This document shows, in pieces, positions 1 through 6,971 of a DNA stretch of 10,468 nt (its first letter is position 1; each line of letters starts with the position of its first letter). The position numbers were made by a program, and so were the translations under genes. Source of the DNA: Synechococcales cyanobacterium PMM_0003. Its GTDB lineage: Bacteria; Cyanobacteriota; Cyanobacteriia; Pseudanabaenales; Pseudanabaenaceae. Where the stretch lies: assembly GCA_949128015.1 (NCBI GenBank), contig CASBRC010000386.1:1-10468 (forward strand). The letters run 5' to 3'. The notes under the pieces were generated by a model that saw nothing but the letters and a program-made list of their open reading frames with translations, did not search any database and had not been told where the DNA came from.

Positions 1-16
1 AGATCTAAATTTTCTT

Positions 17-153
17 GTCCCCCCAGAATTGGGGGCTAGGGGGCGCATTGGCATTGACTTGGCTAGGTTTGAGACTTGTGTGTACACGGTAGTGCAAAGG
101 GGAGGGAACAAGATTTCTGGTTTTCCCCTTTCCAAGGGGGAATTAAAGGGGGT
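17..153. repeat. G/C-run dispersed repeat sequence
   Basis: This gene-free stretch is made of alternating C-runs and G-runs. A small inverted repeat, CCCCCA/TGGGGG with a 4-base loop, lies at 20-35 and is followed by another G-run. A second block at about 100-153 reads GGGGAGGGAACAAG, then TTTTCCCC, AAGGGGG and AAAGGGGG. Sequences of this style are common as intergenic repeats in cyanobacteria. That is a remembered resemblance, not a database match. The open frame crossing 76-267 translates these repeats and the neighbouring terminator and does not look like a protein. Confidence 0.5.
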
Positions 154-201
154 AAGTCCGACTTACGTGTTTTAAAGGGTATTTTCTTTCTTGGAAATGT
201 C

Positions 202-252
202 CTTAATAAAAAAAGGGTTTCGAGCATCGCTCGAAACCCTTTTTTTATTAAG
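202..252 (-). terminator. Intrinsic terminator of the AMIN/M23 peptidase gene
   Basis: A perfect 24-bp inverted repeat (202-225 with 229-252) encloses a 3-base loop. The core pairs GGGTTTCGAGC with GCTCGAAACCC and is flanked by runs of seven A and seven T. Read on the minus strand it lies 11 bases past the stop codon of the peptidase gene and ends in a U-run. Because the A and T runs are symmetric it could also stop transcription entering from the left on the plus strand. Confidence 0.9.
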
Positions 253-263
253 AATCTCTTTTT

Positions 264-1145
264 CTAATCTTTAAAGCTATTTGAGGCTAAATCGAGCGTT
301 ACTTGACGAAGTTGTAAATAATCCATAGGATCAACCGCCGTTCTGCCATCGGGTTGGATTTCAAAATGTAGATGTGGCCCCGTGCTGCGTCCTGTTGAGC
401 CAACTTCTGCGATCGCTTGTCCTCTGTTGATTACCTGTCCCTTTGACACATATACCTTATTAGTATGCGCGTAAAGAGTTACCGCGCCATTGTCATGACG
501 TAGCTCGACAACATTGCCGTAGCCATCATTTGTCCAGCCCGCATAGGTGACGATACCATCTGCGGCTGCAAAAATTGGTGCGCCCGTCGGAGCAGCGAAA
601 TCAACCCCTTTATGTAGTCTTCTTTCACCAGTGATCGGATGCACCCGCCAGCCAAATCCAGAACTAATCGCTGCCCCAGTGATCGGCAGTACAAAATTAG
701 AAACGCTGTTGAGATCGATCGCAGCAATACTTTGGGGAAGTTTCATTGTCCAACGTCCTGGTTGCGAGGACTTGAGGCGTAAATCTTGAGGGTTGAGAGT
801 AACTTCAGGTGAAAGCTCGACCACCATTCTGGTTGTATTAGCGTCAACTTGACCAACGCGAACCGATTGGACTCCGCGCCCGACTCGCCGTCTTACCGTT
901 GGTCCTTGATAGATAATTCCTGGTAAATCAATCACGATGCGGGTGGGATTGTTAATGACAGTTCCCTTTGGCTCAATGTCATTTTTGAGGGAAAACGCAA
1001 TTGTGCTATCTGTCAAATCGTATACAAAGGTTTCGAGACGATTGGCTTGTGCGGTGGGTGTTGCGATCGCAAAGCTACTAGTCAATCCACACAAGGTAAG
1101 GGATAGTAGGCGAGTATTTAGGGAGCGAGACATAAAGTTTTGCAT
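264..1145 (-). CDS. Secreted AMIN-domain M23 (LytM-type) metallopeptidase
   Basis: A 293-residue exported cell-wall protein. Residues 1-35 form a signal peptide (basic MSRSLNTR, then a hydrophobic stretch, cleavage probably near TAQA). Residues about 36-137 resemble an AMIN domain, which in other proteins targets envelope sites by binding peptidoglycan. Residues about 155-275 are an M23 zinc peptidase. The motifs HKGVD (H178, D182) and HLHFE (H260) supply the expected zinc ligands, and H227 (YAH) and H258 fit the catalytic histidines of LytM-type enzymes, so the enzyme should be active. The family cleaves peptide cross-links of peptidoglycan; some members, such as EnvC, instead activate amidases, but those have lost zinc ligands. 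The start is M1 at 1145, with M5 as an alternative. Neither has a clear ribosome binding site. A strong terminator follows the gene. The substrate bond cannot be told from sequence. Confidence 0.93.
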   Translation of the reverse strand: MQNFMSRSLNTRLLSLTLCGLTSSFAIATPTAQANRLETFVYDLTDSTIAFSLKNDIEPKGTVINNPTRIVIDLPGIIYQGPTVRRRVGRGVQSVRVGQVDANTTRMVVELSPEVTLNPQDLRLKSSQPGRWTMKLPQSIAAIDLNSVSNFVLPITGAAISSGFGWRVHPITGERRLHKGVDFAAPTGAPIFAAADGIVTYAGWTNDGYGNVVELRHDNGAVTLYAHTNKVYVSKGQVINRGQAIAEVGSTGRSTGPHLHFEIQPDGRTAVDPMDYLQLRQVTLDLASNSFKD

Positions 1146-1350
1146 GGGAACGTTGCGCTATAGGACGGTTGAGAGCAAGCTACAAGCCGTACAAAAATGC
1201 ACTAAAAACCCTGTAATTAAGGCTTGCAGAAAACAGAGCAGATTACTCCGAAGATTTGCGTAATGAGAACGAGTGAGATTCTACATCAATTTCAATAAAA
1301 TATGACAACTCGCGATTATTAAGTATCTAGGCGAAATAAAACCCAGACCC

Positions 1351-1393
1351 AAAAAAGCTGTGGCGCATGCGTAGTATGCGCCACAGCTTTTTT
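1351..1393. repeat. Perfect 18-bp-stem palindrome, member of a repeat family
   Basis: Arms 1351-1368 and 1376-1393 are exact reverse complements with a 7-base loop. Each arm starts or ends in six A or T around GCTGTGGCGCAT. It looks like a bidirectional terminator but sits in a divergent spacer, downstream of no visible gene. The 14-base segment AAAAAGCTGTGGCG recurs at 7818-7831 in another hairpin, which suggests a dispersed repeat rather than a dedicated terminator. Confidence 0.75.
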
Positions 1394-1504
1394 GGTTTTA
1401 TGTCCTAATATACTTGGCGACAGCTATGTGAACGGACGCAACACCCATAGGATAATGTTGGAGGTTAATTAACGAATTTTTTGATTTCCAAAAGTGCAAG
1501 ATAT

Positions 1505-1510
1505 AAAGGA
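1505..1510 (+). promoter_or_regulatory. Possible Shine-Dalgarno AAAGGA before a GTG start at 1519
   Basis: AAAGGA lies 8 bases before a GTG codon at 1519, in frame with the binding-protein gene and just after an in-frame stop at 1504-1506. If used, it adds 13 residues before the ATG at 1558. The spacing favours the GTG start. The signal-peptide length favours the ATG, which has no clear ribosome binding site. Cyanobacterial genes often lack this motif, so the question stays open. Confidence 0.4.
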
Positions 1511-1557
1511 TTAAAAATGTGAAATTCTTTGCTTTAAATATATCGAAACTGCTAATA

Positions 1558-2556
1558 ATGAAGTTTAAAAGAGTAATTTCACGCTTTAAATCAATAAAAT
1601 ATTTAGTTTTTGTGGGCTTTTTAATAATTTTTGCGATCGCATTAACTAACTGTAACAACCAAATCGTTACGCCAATCCGCATCGGGGCAAATCTCTGGAC
1701 TGGTTACGAAACGATGTATCTCGCCCGTGACTTGGGCTATTACGACAACAAACCGATCAAATTAGTTGATTATCCTTCAGGGACTGAAACAGTTAGAGCT
1801 TATCGCAACAAAGAGATTGAAGGGGCAGGACTCTCGATCGATCAAGTCATCGCGCTTGCCGCAACTCAAGATAATATTCGGATCATTGCGATTATGGATA
1901 TTTCTAATGGTGGGGATGTAATTTTAGGGAAACCAGAATTTGCCGATATAAAAGCCCTCAAAGGTAAGCGAGTTGGTGTTGAGGCAACTTCTCTAGGCGC
2001 ATTCTTTATCGCCCGCGCCCTTGAAAAAAATGGGATGACTACTAAAGATATTAAGATAGTTTCCTTAGAATTAACAGAACATGAGCGAGCTTATAAACAG
2101 GGGACGGTTGATGCTGTAGTCACCTTTGGACCTGCGCGAACTAAGCTGTTAGAAGCTGGTGCAAAACTATTATTTGATAGCAGTCAAATTTCGGGGGAAA
2201 TTGTCGATACATTAGCAGTCAGCACTGAGGCGATCGCGAATTCTCCCGAAGCAATTCAATCATTGGTAAATGGCAGATTCCGCGCTCTCGACTATTTCCA
2301 AAAAAATACTCAAGATGCAGCTACTCGGATTGCAAAACGCACAAAAGTCACGCCCGAACAAATCCTTAATGCCTTTAAAGGATTGAGTCAACCTAACTTA
2401 CAAGAAAATCAAAGATTGCTAGACAAAAGCGATCCTGCTTTGATCAATGGGATGCGAAAGCTCGTAGATATTATGCTAGATAATAAATTAATTCAGAAAA
2501 AAATCGATCCTACCAAGATTCTTGATGATCAATTCATTAAAAATGCTCAGTTCTAG
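1558..2556 (+). CDS. NMT1/THI5-like ABC-type substrate-binding lipoprotein
   Basis: From the ATG at 1558 the protein has 332 residues; a GTG at 1519 would add 13. The N-terminus is a lipoprotein-like signal: basic MKFKRVISRFKSIK, a hydrophobic core, then LTNC with the probable lipidated Cys32. Asn just before that Cys is unusual. The mature part begins IRIGANLWTGYETMYLARDL, typical of the NMT1/THI5 and NrtA/SsuA/TauA group of periplasmic binding proteins (type II fold). It continues with the expected segments (ALKGKRVGVEATS at about 140-152 and the VDAVVTFGPA hinge at about 185-194). Relatives bind small organic or inorganic anions, thiamine precursors, sulfonates or nitrate; the ligand here cannot be deduced. 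No permease or ATPase gene lies beside it in the window. The next gene, 27 bases on, is a membrane diguanylate cyclase, so the two may be co-transcribed and act together in signalling. Confidence 0.85.
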   Translation: MKFKRVISRFKSIKYLVFVGFLIIFAIALTNCNNQIVTPIRIGANLWTGYETMYLARDLGYYDNKPIKLVDYPSGTETVRAYRNKEIEGAGLSIDQVIALAATQDNIRIIAIMDISNGGDVILGKPEFADIKALKGKRVGVEATSLGAFFIARALEKNGMTTKDIKIVSLELTEHERAYKQGTVDAVVTFGPARTKLLEAGAKLLFDSSQISGEIVDTLAVSTEAIANSPEAIQSLVNGRFRALDYFQKNTQDAATRIAKRTKVTPEQILNAFKGLSQPNLQENQRLLDKSDPALINGMRKLVDIMLDNKLIQKKIDPTKILDDQFIKNAQF

Positions 2557-2583
2557 AATTATTTGGAATTATCAACAAAGATA

Positions 2584-4467
2584 ATGAAACGCTTCCCCAC
2601 ATCATTAAGAATATCGATCCCCACAATTTTAGTGATATGTGGGAGCATTTTGGGAATCGCTTCTTTTAATCAAGAAATTAATCAGGCATATCAGAGAACA
2701 GAATTAGACACTAAGAACTATGCCCAAATTTCCGCAGGGCAAACGTCAAGGGTCTTAGATTATTTGTATCGCAGAACCAATATTGAAGACGCAGAAATCA
2801 GCATTATTAGCCAACTTGGCAGCGATCCCAACCTAGATGTTGTAATGTTAATTGACGAAAAAAACATCGTTCGTCTCTCTAGTCGTTATGAATTAAGAAA
2901 TTCGCCAATTAGCGAGACCGTAGCTGCCAATTACGACAATTATTTCGCAGATGCGCGAAATAAACTTGCAGGAAATATTTTTATATCTGACAATGGAAAG
3001 AAATTAATCGCTGCTTATCCTATTTTCTTGCCAAATGCGCCCCAAGAATTGCAATCTTCAAGAGTGGGTATACTTTTCATGTTATATGACTTAGAGCGCA
3101 ATAAGCAACTAGCATTTAATGACGCTCTTACGCGATCGCTAATCTTCAATGGCAGTTTGATCCTATTTTGTTTATTGATTTGGATTTTCTTTGAAATCTC
3201 TCTCACAAGGAGAGTTTCCAGTTTGGTAGCAGCTAGTAATAGTCTCGCTGAAGGTGATTTAGGTGCAAGAGCAAGGCTGAACGGCTCAGACGAATTGTTT
3301 CAAATTTCGGTTGCCTTCGATCACATGGCAAACCAAATCCAAGAAAATGCCATTCAACAAGTAGAAAATGCCATTCAACAATTGTCTCTCTTCGAGCAAC
3401 TTCAAAAAGAATTAGCGGAGCGAGAAAAATCCGAAGCTAGGCTCACTGAGACCAATCAAAAACTCGCCCTCTCCAATTTAGAACGAGAGAAGGAAGCCGA
3501 CGCTAGAAAAATCCTACTGGAAGAACTTCAAGAAAGTGAAGCCCGATATCGTTCGGTCATTACCAGTATGTCTGAAGGTATCATATTGCAACAAGTAGAC
3601 GGACAGATTATTGCTTGTAATGAAAGTGCGGAGAAGATCTTGGGATTATCCGCCGATCAGATGCAAGGGCTTAAGTCCATTGATTTTGACAGAGCTACAA
3701 TTCGAGAGGATGGCTCGATTTTTTCTGCTGAAGAGCATCCTACTATGGTCACGCTGAGAACTGGACAACCACAAATCAACGTAATTATGGGAATCTATCA
3801 GAAAGACCTTCCCATAAAATGGATATCGATTAATTCCCAACCCCTATTCCATTCTAATCAGACAACTCCTTATGCGGTAGTAGCTTCTTTTGCCGATGTT
3901 ACTCAACAACGTTTAGCGCAGGAGATGCTCAAGTCTCAAGCCGAACAGGAGCATTTAAGGGCGATTACTGATGGACTAACTCAAGTTGCTAATCGGCGCT
4001 GTTTTGACGAACGCTTGCAATTTGAATGGCAACGCCTATTACGCGAACAACAATCACTCTCGCTGATTCTTATAGATATCGATTATTTCAAATTTTATAA
4101 TGACCATTACGGACATCAAGCAGGAGATAATTGCCTAATCCAAGTCGCACAAACTGCCGCTAGTCAACTCAAACGTCCTGCGGATCTCTTTGCTCGTTAT
4201 GGTGGCGAAGAATTTGCGGTGATTCTGCCCAATACAGATATGGAAGGTGCGATCGCTGTTGTCGAAGTAATCCAGCAAGCTATCCATCAGTTAAATCTTC
4301 CGCACGAATCTTCTAAAGTCAGTCCCAACGTGACGATTAGTTTAGGAATCGCCAGCCTGATTCCCATGCAGGATATATCTCCAGAGGCTCTCATCGCGAT
4401 TGCCGATGAAAATCTCTATCAGGCAAAACAACAAGGACGCGATCGGTTTTGTTGGGGCGCAAGTTAA
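2584..4467 (+). CDS. Membrane HAMP-PAS-GGDEF diguanylate cyclase
   Basis: Predicted inner-membrane enzyme making cyclic di-GMP from two GTP. Numbered from the ATG at 2584 (627 residues): membrane helix about 10-28, an extracytoplasmic sensor of about 155 residues (perhaps Cache-like, judging from VVMLIDEKNIVRLSSRYE), second helix about 185-207, HAMP about 201-255, a long coiled coil to about 315, PAS about 319-441, GGDEF domain about 453-625. The signature is GGEEF (540-544), with the metal-binding LIDID (D498), YFKFYND, GHQAGD and a C-terminal NLYQAKQQGRD. RPAD (531-534) is an intact RxxD inhibitory site, so product feedback is expected. No EAL domain is present. An upstream in-frame TTG at 2563 would add seven residues before the natural basic N-terminus and is less likely. 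The coiled coil holds an exact heptad duplication. The gene follows the binding-protein gene by 27 bases. Confidence 0.92.
   Translation: MKRFPTSLRISIPTILVICGSILGIASFNQEINQAYQRTELDTKNYAQISAGQTSRVLDYLYRRTNIEDAEISIISQLGSDPNLDVVMLIDEKNIVRLSSRYELRNSPISETVAANYDNYFADARNKLAGNIFISDNGKKLIAAYPIFLPNAPQELQSSRVGILFMLYDLERNKQLAFNDALTRSLIFNGSLILFCLLIWIFFEISLTRRVSSLVAASNSLAEGDLGARARLNGSDELFQISVAFDHMANQIQENAIQQVENAIQQLSLFEQLQKELAEREKSEARLTETNQKLALSNLEREKEADARKILLEELQESEARYRSVITSMSEGIILQQVDGQIIACNESAEKILGLSADQMQGLKSIDFDRATIREDGSIFSAEEHPTMVTLRTGQPQINVIMGIYQKDLPIKWISINSQPLFHSNQTTPYAVVASFADVTQQRLAQEMLKSQAEQEHLRAITDGLTQVANRRCFDERLQFEWQRLLREQQSLSLILIDIDYFKFYNDHYGHQAGDNCLIQVAQTAASQLKRPADLFARYGGEEFAVILPNTDMEGAIAVVEVIQQAIHQLNLPHESSKVSPNVTISLGIASLIPMQDISPEALIAIADENLYQAKQQGRDRFCWGAS
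3342..3381 (+). repeat. In-frame 21-bp tandem duplication in the cyclase gene
   Basis: The 19-base segment AGAAAATGCCATTCAACAA occurs at 3342-3360 and again, identical, at 3363-3381, a period of 21 bases. It encodes ENAIQQV followed by ENAIQQL, residues 254-267 of the cyclase, directly after the HAMP domain. The period equals one coiled-coil heptad, so the helical phase between HAMP and the downstream PAS-GGDEF is kept. Confidence 0.9.
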
Positions 4468-4544
4468 GACTGATGTTAAACGAAAGGTGAGTTAATAAAG
4501 TAAAGGATGTGTTTTTTAATTTTTTTAACTTACGGCGCTAACTT

Positions 4545-6017
4545 ATGAGCTTTGCCTCGAAACTAAAGAATGCGATCGCAACAAATCAGAGCATTTTGTG
4601 CTTGGGGCTAGAACCCAACCCTGAAGTGATGCCTGCGAAATACAAAGCAAAATATGACGTTGATTCTCTGTGGGAATGGATGAATTTCATTATTCAGTCT
4701 ACTGCTGATCTGGTCTGTGCTTATAAGCCAACTTTAGGGTTTTATACAGCGTTAGGATCGGGAGGATTAGAGCTATTAGCTAAGACCTTAGCGGCGATTC
4801 CGCCAGAGATTCCGATCATTCTTGATGCTAAGCACGCTGATCTTAATAGCAGTACGGTACTGGCAAAGACTGCCTTTGAGCAGTGGGGTGTGGATGCGAT
4901 TACTTTGAGTCCCTATATTGGACAAGATTTGGCGGCGCGGTTTTTGATGCATCCCGACAAGGCGATTTTTGTGAGTTGTTATTCATCAAATGCTACTGCT
5001 CAAGACTTTCAGGAGTTTCCAAATCTTGATCAGCCTTTATATTTAAACGTGGTGCAAAATTGCCAAGCTTGGGCAGGGCTAGAGCAGTTAGCGCTAGAGG
5101 TTGGTGCGGCTAATCCTGATGCTTTGGCAAAAGTGCGATCGCAAGCTCCTGAACGCATAATTTTAGCGAGAAGCATTTGGGCGAATAGTCAAGCCAATAG
5201 TCAAGCAAATGGACAGAAAATCGCAAATCTAGCGGCTATTCTCAATGCTGGGCTAGATGCTAATGGTGGCGGCTTAATTTTGCCAGTCAATCAAGATGCA
5301 TTGGCGATCGGTGAACCCGCGCAACTAGTGCGATCGCTACGGGATGAAGTCAATCAGGCGATCGCATTGACCGCCCATGAGCGTCCTACCTGCGATCTGT
5401 GGATGCCAAATGTTTGTTTGATTGATCAAAAAGGACATCCCCATGCAAATTTAATTTTGCAATTATTTGATATTGGTTGCATTACCTTTGAAGAAACTGT
5501 GCAAGCTTCTGGACAAGTTTTTCCTTACTACATTGACTTGCGGCGCATTATTTCTAACCCTCAAGTATTTGATGCGGTAATTGGTACTTATGCCAAAATT
5601 TTGCAAAATCTCAAATTTGATCGGATTGCTGGTATTCCCTATGGCTCTCTACCAACGGCTTCAGGCTTAGCTTTGCGGCTTAATTTTCCGTTAATTTTCC
5701 CACGCAAGGAGGTGAAGGCTTATGGGGCAAGGCGCTTGATCGAGGGTAATTATGAAGCAGGAGAAACCATTGTTGTCGTTGATGATATTTTGATTTCAGG
5801 TAAAAGTGCGATCGAGGGGGCGCAAAAAATTGAAAGTTGCGGATTAAAGGTGCGTGATATCGTCGTATTTATCGATCATGAGTCAGGAGTTTGCGATCGC
5901 ATTCAAAAAAGTGGCTATTTACCTCACGCGGTGTTAAAAATCTCGGAAATAAATGAGACACTATATCAATCAGGACGTATAAACGAGAAACAATTTCTTG
6001 CCTTATCACATCTTTAA
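4545..6017 (+). CDS. pyrFE: Fused OMP decarboxylase / orotate phosphoribosyltransferase (PyrF-PyrE)
   Basis: A 490-residue bifunctional enzyme for the last two steps of de novo UMP synthesis: orotate plus PRPP gives OMP, then decarboxylation gives UMP. Residues 1-280 are a type 2 OMP decarboxylase with LGLEPNPEVMP (20-30), AYKP (K61) and DAKHAD (94-99), which carries the catalytic D94, K96 and D99; LSPYIGQD follows. Residues about 285-490 are the phosphoribosyltransferase with GIPYGSLPTASGLA (363-376), RKEVKAYG (387-394) and the PRPP motif IVVVDDILISGKSA (409-422). Both halves look complete. F-E order, opposite to animal UMP synthase, is known from cyanobacteria and trypanosomatids. An ANSQ-type repeat fills a loop at 213-224. 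An in-frame stop two codons upstream makes this ATG the first possible start; no Shine-Dalgarno is visible. It begins 77 bases after the cyclase gene and probably shares a transcript with the next gene. Confidence 0.95.
   Translation: MSFASKLKNAIATNQSILCLGLEPNPEVMPAKYKAKYDVDSLWEWMNFIIQSTADLVCAYKPTLGFYTALGSGGLELLAKTLAAIPPEIPIILDAKHADLNSSTVLAKTAFEQWGVDAITLSPYIGQDLAARFLMHPDKAIFVSCYSSNATAQDFQEFPNLDQPLYLNVVQNCQAWAGLEQLALEVGAANPDALAKVRSQAPERIILARSIWANSQANSQANGQKIANLAAILNAGLDANGGGLILPVNQDALAIGEPAQLVRSLRDEVNQAIALTAHERPTCDLWMPNVCLIDQKGHPHANLILQLFDIGCITFEETVQASGQVFPYYIDLRRIISNPQVFDAVIGTYAKILQNLKFDRIAGIPYGSLPTASGLALRLNFPLIFPRKEVKAYGARRLIEGNYEAGETIVVVDDILISGKSAIEGAQKIESCGLKVRDIVVFIDHESGVCDRIQKSGYLPHAVLKISEINETLYQSGRINEKQFLALSHL
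5181..5216 (+). repeat. Three 12-bp repeats encoding ANSQ-ANSQ-ANGQ
   Basis: Three in-frame units start GCGAATAGTCAA, GCCAATAGTCAA and GCAAATGGACAG. They code for residues 213-224 of the PyrF half, between LARSIW and the segment KIANLAAILNAG. The first two units differ by one base, the third by more, as expected for a small slippage expansion in a surface loop. Confidence 0.8.
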
Positions 6018-6048
6018 TATCTTTACAGGTCTTCGATTAGAGTTAAGC

Positions 6049-6924
6049 ATGTTCAAAAGAATTAGTTTGCTACTTGTTTCTGCGGTAGTTGCCACGCTTG
6101 CGCCAATTGCCAATCCTGCACTAGCTGCCCAATCATCTAAGCCTGTCCCCGCAGAACTAGAAAATATCGTATTTGCGCTGGACAAAGCCGCCAGTAAGCA
6201 AGATATCGAAACGGTGATGAAGTATTATGCCCCGACTTTTAATCATTCTGATGGGCTAAATCGCGATCGCTACAAGCAGATATTAAGTTCACTCTGGCAG
6301 CGTTACAAAAATATTAGCTATCGCACCGAAATCTCGAAATGGGAAAAACAAGGTGATCTGATTACTGCGGAGACAGTAACGATGGTGCAAGGTATGCAGG
6401 GGGCTGAGAATGACAACTTCAAATTAGAGGCAAGATTGACTTCGACTCAGACCTATAAAAATATTAACGGTAAATTACAGGTTGTATCGCAGCAAGTCTT
6501 GTCGGAGCAGTCTTCATTAAGTACGGGTGATGCGCCGCCACCCGTTAGACTGAAAATGCCAGAAATGATCGGTGTTGGTCGTCAGTATGTCCTTGATGCG
6601 ATCGTTACTGAGCCACTTGGGACTAGTTTATTATTAGGCGCGGCGATCGAAGAACCTGTCGAAGCCAAGAATTATTTGAATGAAAATATGATCGATCTCC
6701 GTCCTTTGAGGGCAGGTGGGCTGTTTAAAATTGGGCAAGCTCCTTTTTCGTCAGGCGATCGCTGGGTATCGGTTGTGTTAGTCCGCGAGTCAGGCATTAC
6801 GATCACGAGCAGGCGCTTACGTGTCAGCAGAGATTTTACAGGTAATCAATATACGCCTTTACCTGAGCCAGATACGACTCCGAGCCGTGTACGTCCACGT
6901 CCTAATACTGATCAAACTCTCTAG
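6049..6924 (+). CDS. Secreted NTF2-like protein of unknown function
   Basis: A 291-residue protein from the ATG at 6049, 31 bases after pyrFE. The N-terminus is a clean signal peptide: MFKR, a hydrophobic core SLLLVSAVVATLAPIA, then PALAA with cleavage probably before Q28. Residues about 33-155 (ENIVFALDKAASKQDIETVM, then KYYAPTFNHSDGLNRDRYKQ) resemble an NTF2/SnoaL-like cone fold, the type often called DUF4440-like, in which a small helical segment precedes a curved sheet. Residues about 165-262 form a second beta-rich region with no family I recognise; the tail is rich in Pro and Arg. NTF2-like domains bind small ligands or act as scaffolds, so no reaction can be named. The in-frame TTG at 5998 overlaps pyrFE and would spoil the signal peptide, so I reject it. 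A terminator follows 6 bases after the stop. Confidence 0.8.
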   Translation: MFKRISLLLVSAVVATLAPIANPALAAQSSKPVPAELENIVFALDKAASKQDIETVMKYYAPTFNHSDGLNRDRYKQILSSLWQRYKNISYRTEISKWEKQGDLITAETVTMVQGMQGAENDNFKLEARLTSTQTYKNINGKLQVVSQQVLSEQSSLSTGDAPPPVRLKMPEMIGVGRQYVLDAIVTEPLGTSLLLGAAIEEPVEAKNYLNENMIDLRPLRAGGLFKIGQAPFSSGDRWVSVVLVRESGITITSRRLRVSRDFTGNQYTPLPEPDTTPSRVRPRPNTDQTL

Positions 6925-6930
6925 ATTTAA

Positions 6931-6965
6931 AAAGGAAAGGCGGCGCGTTGCGCCGCTTTGCCTTT
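6931..6965 (+). terminator. Intrinsic terminator after the pyrFE/NTF2-like genes
   Basis: The inverted repeat pairs GCGGCGC (6940-6946) with GCGCCGC (6950-6956) around a 3-base loop. It extends outward through AAAGGAAAG/TTTGCCTTT with one mismatch and one G-T pair, giving a stem of about 16 bp. It lies six bases after the stop codon at 6924. The T-run after the stem is weak (CCTTTG), so termination may be partial. Confidence 0.75.
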
Positions 6966-6971
6966 GAAATT

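Larger units (their letters stand above)
1146..1557. other. Divergent intergenic spacer (about 410 bases)
   Basis: The spacer separates the minus-strand peptidase from the plus-strand binding-protein gene and so must hold promoters in both directions, but I could not pick confident -35/-10 pairs. Apart from the large palindrome at 1351-1393 I see nothing recognisable: no tRNA, no CRISPR, no riboswitch that I know. The open frames crossing it (937-1263 plus, 1398-1682 minus) have no protein-like character and overlap real genes antisense. Confidence 0.6.

Noticed and set aside
76-267. 63-residue open frame on the plus strand
   Set aside because: It translates dispersed-repeat sequence and the terminator hairpin and has no protein-like features.
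479-789. Open frames on both strands inside the M23 peptidase gene
   Set aside because: Out-of-frame shadows of a gene with clear catalytic motifs.
937-1263. 108-residue plus-strand frame antisense to the peptidase N-terminus
   Set aside because: Mostly antisense to a real gene, with no signal or domain of its own.
1398-1682. 94-residue minus-strand frame in the divergent spacer
   Set aside because: AT-rich low-complexity translation, overlapping the signal-peptide coding region of the binding protein.
2563-2583. TTG start for the diguanylate cyclase
   Set aside because: Adds seven residues before a natural ATG at 2584; no ribosome binding site supports it.
5998-6048. TTG start for the NTF2-like protein
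   Set aside because: Overlaps the pyrFE end and puts 17 residues before a clean signal peptide that begins at 6049.
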